8,685 nucleotides of DNA, taken from positions 1 to 8,685 of the forward strand of contig JAWXTS010000067.1 in assembly GCA_044433305.1 (NCBI GenBank). The letters are read 5' to 3'. A program made the translations under genes and the position numbers. Shown here in pieces: positions 5,935 through 8,685 of this stretch (position 1 is the stretch's first letter; every line of letters starts with the position of its first letter). Source of the DNA: JAWXTS01 sp044433305. Its GTDB lineage: Bacteria; Bacteroidota; Bacteroidia; Bacteroidales; Rikenellaceae. A model generated the notes under the pieces. The model was given only the letters and a program-made list of their open reading frames with translations. It had not been told where the DNA came from and made no database searches.

Positions 5935-7287
5935 CTAGTGCTTAAATACACCCGTGTAGCTCTGAGGTGATAGCTGACGAAGCTCAACCTTAACGCTCTC
6001 AGAAACTTCCAAGGTCTCTATAAAGTCTTTTATATCTTGTTTTGTGATAGCCTTATTGGTGCGTGTAAGCGACTTCAAAGCCTCATAAGGATTTGGATAG
6101 TTCTCGCGACGAAGGATGGTCTGCACACCCTCGGCAACAACAGCCCAGTTGTTCTCCAACTCAGCATCTATGGCATCCACATTAATAATCAACTTGTTAA
6201 GACCCTTAAGCAAAGATCTGAAGGCGATAACTGTATGAGACACAGGAACACCCACATTACGCAATACTGTCGAGTCGGTCAAATCGCGCTGAAGACGTGA
6301 TATAGGTAGCTTAGATGATAGGTGCGAGAAAATAGCATTAGCGATACCTAGATTGCCCTCTGCATTCTCAAAGTCAATAGGATTGACCTTATGTGGCATA
6401 GCCGAAGAACCCACCTCACCAGCTTTGATTTTCTGCTTGAAGTACTCCATAGAAACATAAGACCAAACGTCACGGCTAAAGTCTATAAGTATGTTGTTTA
6501 TGCGTTTAAAGCAGTCGAACATGGCTGCAAGGTTATCATAGTGCTCAATCTGAGTTGTCACCTGCGAGCGGTCTAGTCCAAGCGTGTTATTAACAAAGCC
6601 ATTAGCAAAATCCACCCAGTTGATATTTGGGTAGGCAACATTATGAGCATTGAAGTTACCTGTTGCACCGCCAAACTTAGCAGGGGCAGTAATAGCTTCA
6701 AGCTGATAAAGTTGTTTCTCGATACGCTCAACAAAAACCATAATCTCCTTACCCAACATGGTTGGAGAGGCTGGTTGACCATGTGTGCGCGCTAGAAGTG
6801 GAATCTGCGCCCACTCATCAACTCGCGCTTTTAGTGTGTCCACAAGCTCACCAAGCAACGGTTTATAAACGTCTTTGATTGCCAAAGCAAGGCTATAAGG
6901 AATAGCCGTATTGTTGATGTCTTGAGAGGTAAGGCCAAAATGCACAAATTCTTTGTGGTCGGCAATACCAAGTTTATCCATACAACCCTTGATAAAGTAC
7001 TCCACAGCCTTTACATCGTGGTTTGTGGTTTTCTCAATCTCTTTTACTTTATCTGCATCCTCAGTGCTGAAGTTACGATATATATCGCGCAACTTGTCAT
7101 ATAGCGACGAGTCTACATCACTAAGCTGAGGCAGAGGCAATTCACATAGAGCAATGAAATACTCTATCTCTACAAGCACTCTGTATTTGATTAGAGCATA
7201 CTCTGAAAAATATTCTGCAAGCTGCTCGCAATTTTTTCTATAACGGCCATCGACCGGTGAAATAGCTGTAAGGCCACTAAGTTCCAT
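5935..7287 (-). CDS. purB: Adenylosuccinate lyase
   Basis: PurB acts twice in purine synthesis: it cleaves SAICAR to AICAR and adenylosuccinate to AMP, releasing fumarate each time. It is a cytoplasmic homotetramer of the aspartase/fumarase superfamily. The 450-residue length and the N-terminal Leu-Thr-Ala-Ile-Ser-Pro-Val-Asp-Gly-Arg-Tyr at 6-16 mark the E. coli-type subgroup. Conserved active-site stretches are Thr-Ser-Gln-Asp-Ile-Asn-Asn at 120-126, Arg-Thr-His169-Gly-Gln-Pro, and the superfamily signature Gly-Ser-Ser-Ala-Met-Pro-His-Lys-Val-Asn-Pro at 293-303. His169 and Ser295 are the expected acid and base, by analogy with E. coli PurB. The ATG at 7287 starts right at the conserved N-terminus. 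A consensus promoter lies about 42 bases upstream and rubredoxin follows downstream. No other purine gene is adjacent. Confidence 0.97.
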   Translation of the reverse strand: MELSGLTAISPVDGRYRKNCEQLAEYFSEYALIKYRVLVEIEYFIALCELPLPQLSDVDSSLYDKLRDIYRNFSTEDADKVKEIEKTTNHDVKAVEYFIKGCMDKLGIADHKEFVHFGLTSQDINNTAIPYSLALAIKDVYKPLLGELVDTLKARVDEWAQIPLLARTHGQPASPTMLGKEIMVFVERIEKQLYQLEAITAPAKFGGATGNFNAHNVAYPNINWVDFANGFVNNTLGLDRSQVTTQIEHYDNLAAMFDCFKRINNILIDFSRDVWSYVSMEYFKQKIKAGEVGSSAMPHKVNPIDFENAEGNLGIANAIFSHLSSKLPISRLQRDLTDSTVLRNVGVPVSHTVIAFRSLLKGLNKLIINVDAIDAELENNWAVVAEGVQTILRRENYPNPYEALKSLTRTNKAITKQDIKDFIETLEVSESVKVELRQLSPQSYTGVFKH

Positions 7288-7328
7288 ACTAAATAAGGGT
7301 TAAAATCGTTCAGATTAATTACACAGAA

Positions 7329-7359
7329 CAAAGATAATAATTCCTAAAGGAGTTTCAAA
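7329..7359 (-). promoter_or_regulatory. Bacteroides-type promoter of purB
   Basis: Read on the minus strand, TTTG (7359-7356) and TATCTTTG (7336-7329) are 19 bases apart, matching the TTTG / TAnnTTTG consensus. The -7 octamer is identical to that of prmC. The expected transcript would have a leader of roughly 35 bases before the purB ATG. An 8-base repeat, AACTTTTA (7358-7365 and 7371-7378), abuts the -33 element. Confidence 0.75.
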
Positions 7360-7409
7360 CTTTTAGCAAAAACTTTTAACTTAGGCACGTTTTTAACAAA
7401 TTTTGTAAC

Positions 7410-7440
7410 TTTGATGTTAGAAAAAAAGGTATTACCTTTG
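7410..7440 (+). promoter_or_regulatory. Bacteroides-type promoter of the DUF4834-mlaE-mlaF operon
   Basis: TTTG (7410-7413) and TACCTTTG (7433-7440) are separated by 19 bases, and the ATG follows 23 bases later, giving a short leader. The -33 element is itself the end of another match to the -7 box (TAACTTTG, 7406-7413), but that one has no TTTG at the right distance upstream, so I take the downstream pair as the promoter. It points away from the purB promoter. Confidence 0.7.
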
Positions 7441-7463
7441 GCGCTTAAAATTAACGATTAACA

Positions 7464-7772
7464 ATGGACGGATTTATTTCTTTTATAATATATTTCGTAA
7501 TCGGATTCTATCTACTAGGATTCGTGGGTCGTATATTATTTAGACTATGGTTGCGTCGTATCCAGAAACGCTACCAGCAGAACCCTCAGGGAGCTAATTT
7601 TAGAAGCTACACTTGGGGTTTTGGACAACAACAGCAGCAACAAGAACAAGAACAAAATAAAAAGGAAGGTGAGGTAACGGTGAAAGCCCAAGAAAAACAA
7701 AAACGCGTCAATAAAGACATAGGCGAATACGTTGATTTTGAGGAAATAAAAGACACCAACGACACTCACTAA
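7464..7772 (+). CDS. Small membrane protein, DUF4834-like
   Basis: This 102-residue protein of unknown function is probably anchored in the inner membrane. One hydrophobic segment (about 3-28) is followed by a strongly basic stretch, Arg-Leu-Trp-Leu-Arg-Arg-Ile-Gln-Lys-Arg (27-36), so the tail should face the cytoplasm by the positive-inside rule. Residues 55-64 are a Gln/Glu tract. The rest is charged and probably disordered, apart from a closing acidic motif, Gly-Glu-Tyr-Val-Asp-Phe-Glu-Glu-Ile at 87-95. The N-terminal helix plus 'Glu-Tyr-Val-Asp-(Phe/Tyr)-Glu' ending is what I recall for Bacteroidota DUF4834 proteins; a profile search would settle it. It is first gene of the operon, 17 bases before mlaE, with its own promoter and no Shine-Dalgarno sequence. 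An accessory role for the Mla permease is possible but not shown. Confidence 0.75.
   Translation: MDGFISFIIYFVIGFYLLGFVGRILFRLWLRRIQKRYQQNPQGANFRSYTWGFGQQQQQQEQEQNKKEGEVTVKAQEKQKRVNKDIGEYVDFEEIKDTNDTH
7626..7655 (+). repeat. Imperfect CAA/CAG/GAA triplet tract coding the Gln/Glu run
   Basis: Ten codons in a row are CAA, CAG or GAA, encoding six Gln and then Glu-Gln-Glu-Gln in the DUF4834-like protein. Mixed CAA and CAG codons lower the chance of slippage, but length variation between strains would be plausible and would keep the frame. Confidence 0.6.
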
Positions 7773-7789
7773 TAAATAATAAAGTATAT

Positions 7790-8533
7790 ATGTCTAATAT
7801 TCCAGTACTAATAGGCCGATACCTGATGCTTATGAGCAAGGTATTCTCTAAGCCCGAAAAGCGAGCCATCTATCGTGCACGCATAAGCACAGAGCTGGAG
7901 AGCCTAGGCCTCAACTCAATAGGCATAGCAGCTATCATATCTGTATTCATGGGCGCAGTCATAACACTTCAGATGGCCATAAACCTGCAATCGCCATTCA
8001 TACCCAAGTCACTTATAGGATATGCAACGCGTGAAACAATGGTGCTGGAGTTCAGCTCAACAGTGGTAGCACTAATTCTGGCAGGCAAGGTAGGCTCTAG
8101 CATAGCCTCAGAGATAGGCACCATGAGAATTACAGAACAGATTGATGCTCTGGAGATTATGGGCGTCAATTCGGCAAGCTACCTTATACTGCCAAAAATC
8201 ATTAGCGCAGTATTCTTCTTTCCATTTCTTACTATCCTAAGTATCGGAGTGGGCATGCTGGGCGGTTATCTGGTAGTTATATTCACAGGAGCCATAAGCC
8301 CCGAACAGTACCTCGAAGGAATAAGGCTCGACTTCAAAGAATACTACATAACATATACACTTGTCAAGGCAGCGACTTTTGCCTTTATCATAACTTCAGT
8401 TTCGGGCTTCTATGGTTATTTTGCCGAAGGAAACAGCCTTGAGGTAGGTAAAGCCAGCACCAAGGCCGTTGTTGCAAGCAGCATAACAATATTGGTATTC
8501 AACCTTCTTCTGACACAATTATTTTTGACTTAG
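7790..8533 (+). CDS. mlaE: MlaE-family ABC transporter permease
   Basis: This is the inner-membrane permease of an Mla-type ABC transporter, which moves phospholipids between inner and outer membranes and maintains outer-membrane lipid asymmetry. The 247-residue length is near the family norm of about 250-260. An amphipathic N-terminal segment (1-40) precedes membrane-spanning stretches at about 46-64, 88-104, 131-150, 153-169, 190-207 and 226-245. The family signature is complete: Ser-Ser-Ile-Ala-Ser-Glu-Ile-Gly-Thr-Met at 103-112, then Thr-Glu-Gln-Ile-Asp-Ala-Leu-Glu at 115-122 and Met-Gly-Val-Asn. This cytoplasmic loop couples to the ATPase. The next gene, eight bases on, encodes that ATPase. 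A MlaD-type substrate-binding protein would be expected further downstream, outside the window. The start ATG has an A/T-rich leader without a Shine-Dalgarno sequence. Confidence 0.94.
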   Translation: MSNIPVLIGRYLMLMSKVFSKPEKRAIYRARISTELESLGLNSIGIAAIISVFMGAVITLQMAINLQSPFIPKSLIGYATRETMVLEFSSTVVALILAGKVGSSIASEIGTMRITEQIDALEIMGVNSASYLILPKIISAVFFFPFLTILSIGVGMLGGYLVVIFTGAISPEQYLEGIRLDFKEYYITYTLVKAATFAFIITSVSGFYGYFAEGNSLEVGKASTKAVVASSITILVFNLLLTQLFLT

Positions 8534-8541
8534 AGTTTAGT

Positions 8542-8685
8542 ATGATAACAGCAAAGAATGTAACCAAGATTTTTGGTGAGCACACAGTGCTAAAGAACAT
8601 ATCAACAACCTTTGAGCAAGGTAAGACAAACCTTATTATAGGTCAGAGTGGCTCGGGAAAGACAGTACTGCTTAAATCGCTTGTA
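8542..8685 (+). CDS. mlaF: MlaF-like ABC transporter ATP-binding protein, 3' end cut off
   Basis: This is the start of the ATPase that powers the MlaE permease. Forty-eight residues are visible before the window ends. They show the opening strand pattern of an ABC domain, Ile-Thr-Ala-Lys-Asn-Val-Thr-Lys-Ile-Phe-Gly at 2-12, then an aligned Val-Leu-Lys-Asn-Ile at 16-20, and a complete Walker A motif Gly34-Gln-Ser-Gly-Ser-Gly-Lys-Thr41. Walker B, the ABC signature and the rest lie outside. The gene starts eight bases after the mlaE stop, so co-translation is likely. ATP-binding ABC protein is certain; the MlaF name rests on the mlaE neighbour. Confidence 0.92.
   Translation, partial: MITAKNVTKIFGEHTVLKNISTTFEQGKTNLIIGQSGSGKTVLLKSLV

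Noticed and set aside
1..8685. Frequent CTAG tetranucleotide, often rare in bacteria
   Set aside because: My count by eye is about 30, near the chance level for this base composition, so it is neither depleted nor enriched enough to report.
1..8685. Mobile element, CRISPR array, tRNA or defence system
   Set aside because: No terminal repeats, transposase-like frames, spaced repeats or tRNA-like folds were seen, and the gene content is core housekeeping and envelope functions.

Overview
The window looks like ordinary chromosome of a member of the Bacteroidota, most likely order Bacteroidales. Three things point there. First, several gene starts are preceded by the Bacteroides-type promoter pair TTTG-N19/20-TAnnTTTG. 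Second, Shine-Dalgarno sequences are mostly absent, with A/T-rich leaders instead. Third, the protein content fits: two DUF4251-like envelope proteins, a DUF4834-like membrane protein, a rubredoxin of the kind found in anaerobes, and an E. coli-type PurB. No mobile element, CRISPR array, tRNA or rRNA was seen.

Layout. The 3' part of an NfsA/FRP-type nitroreductase (1-591, +) converges on a minus-strand operon, prmC-recX-M23 peptidase (3788 down to 624), whose genes overlap by 25 and 11 bases. The nitroreductase terminator is built into the last codons of the M23 gene. Upstream of prmC lie a promoter and then the terminator of the next minus-strand unit. That unit is a tandem pair of DUF4251-like paralogues (5501 down to 4044) exported to the cell envelope. 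Next comes purB-rubredoxin (7287 down to 5714, minus), ending in a strong terminator. The 53-residue rubredoxin is easy to miss because of its size. A divergent promoter region (7288-7463) separates purB from a plus-strand operon: DUF4834-like small membrane protein, MlaE permease, and the start of the MlaF ATPase, which runs off the window.

How the genes work together. mlaE and mlaF form the inner-membrane core of a phospholipid transporter serving the outer membrane, and the DUF4834-like protein is probably co-transcribed with them. The DUF4251 pair and the M23 protein are also envelope proteins. purB (purine synthesis), prmC (release-factor methylation) and recX (RecA control) are housekeeping genes. 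The nitroreductase and rubredoxin are redox proteins.

I found no convincing evidence of a wholly new multi-gene system. The points most worth a second look are the DUF4251 pair with its shared Cys-17 lipobox architecture, the apparently leaderless prmC promoter, the hairpin directly before the rubredoxin start codon, and the DUF4834-like protein as a possible accessory of the Mla transporter.
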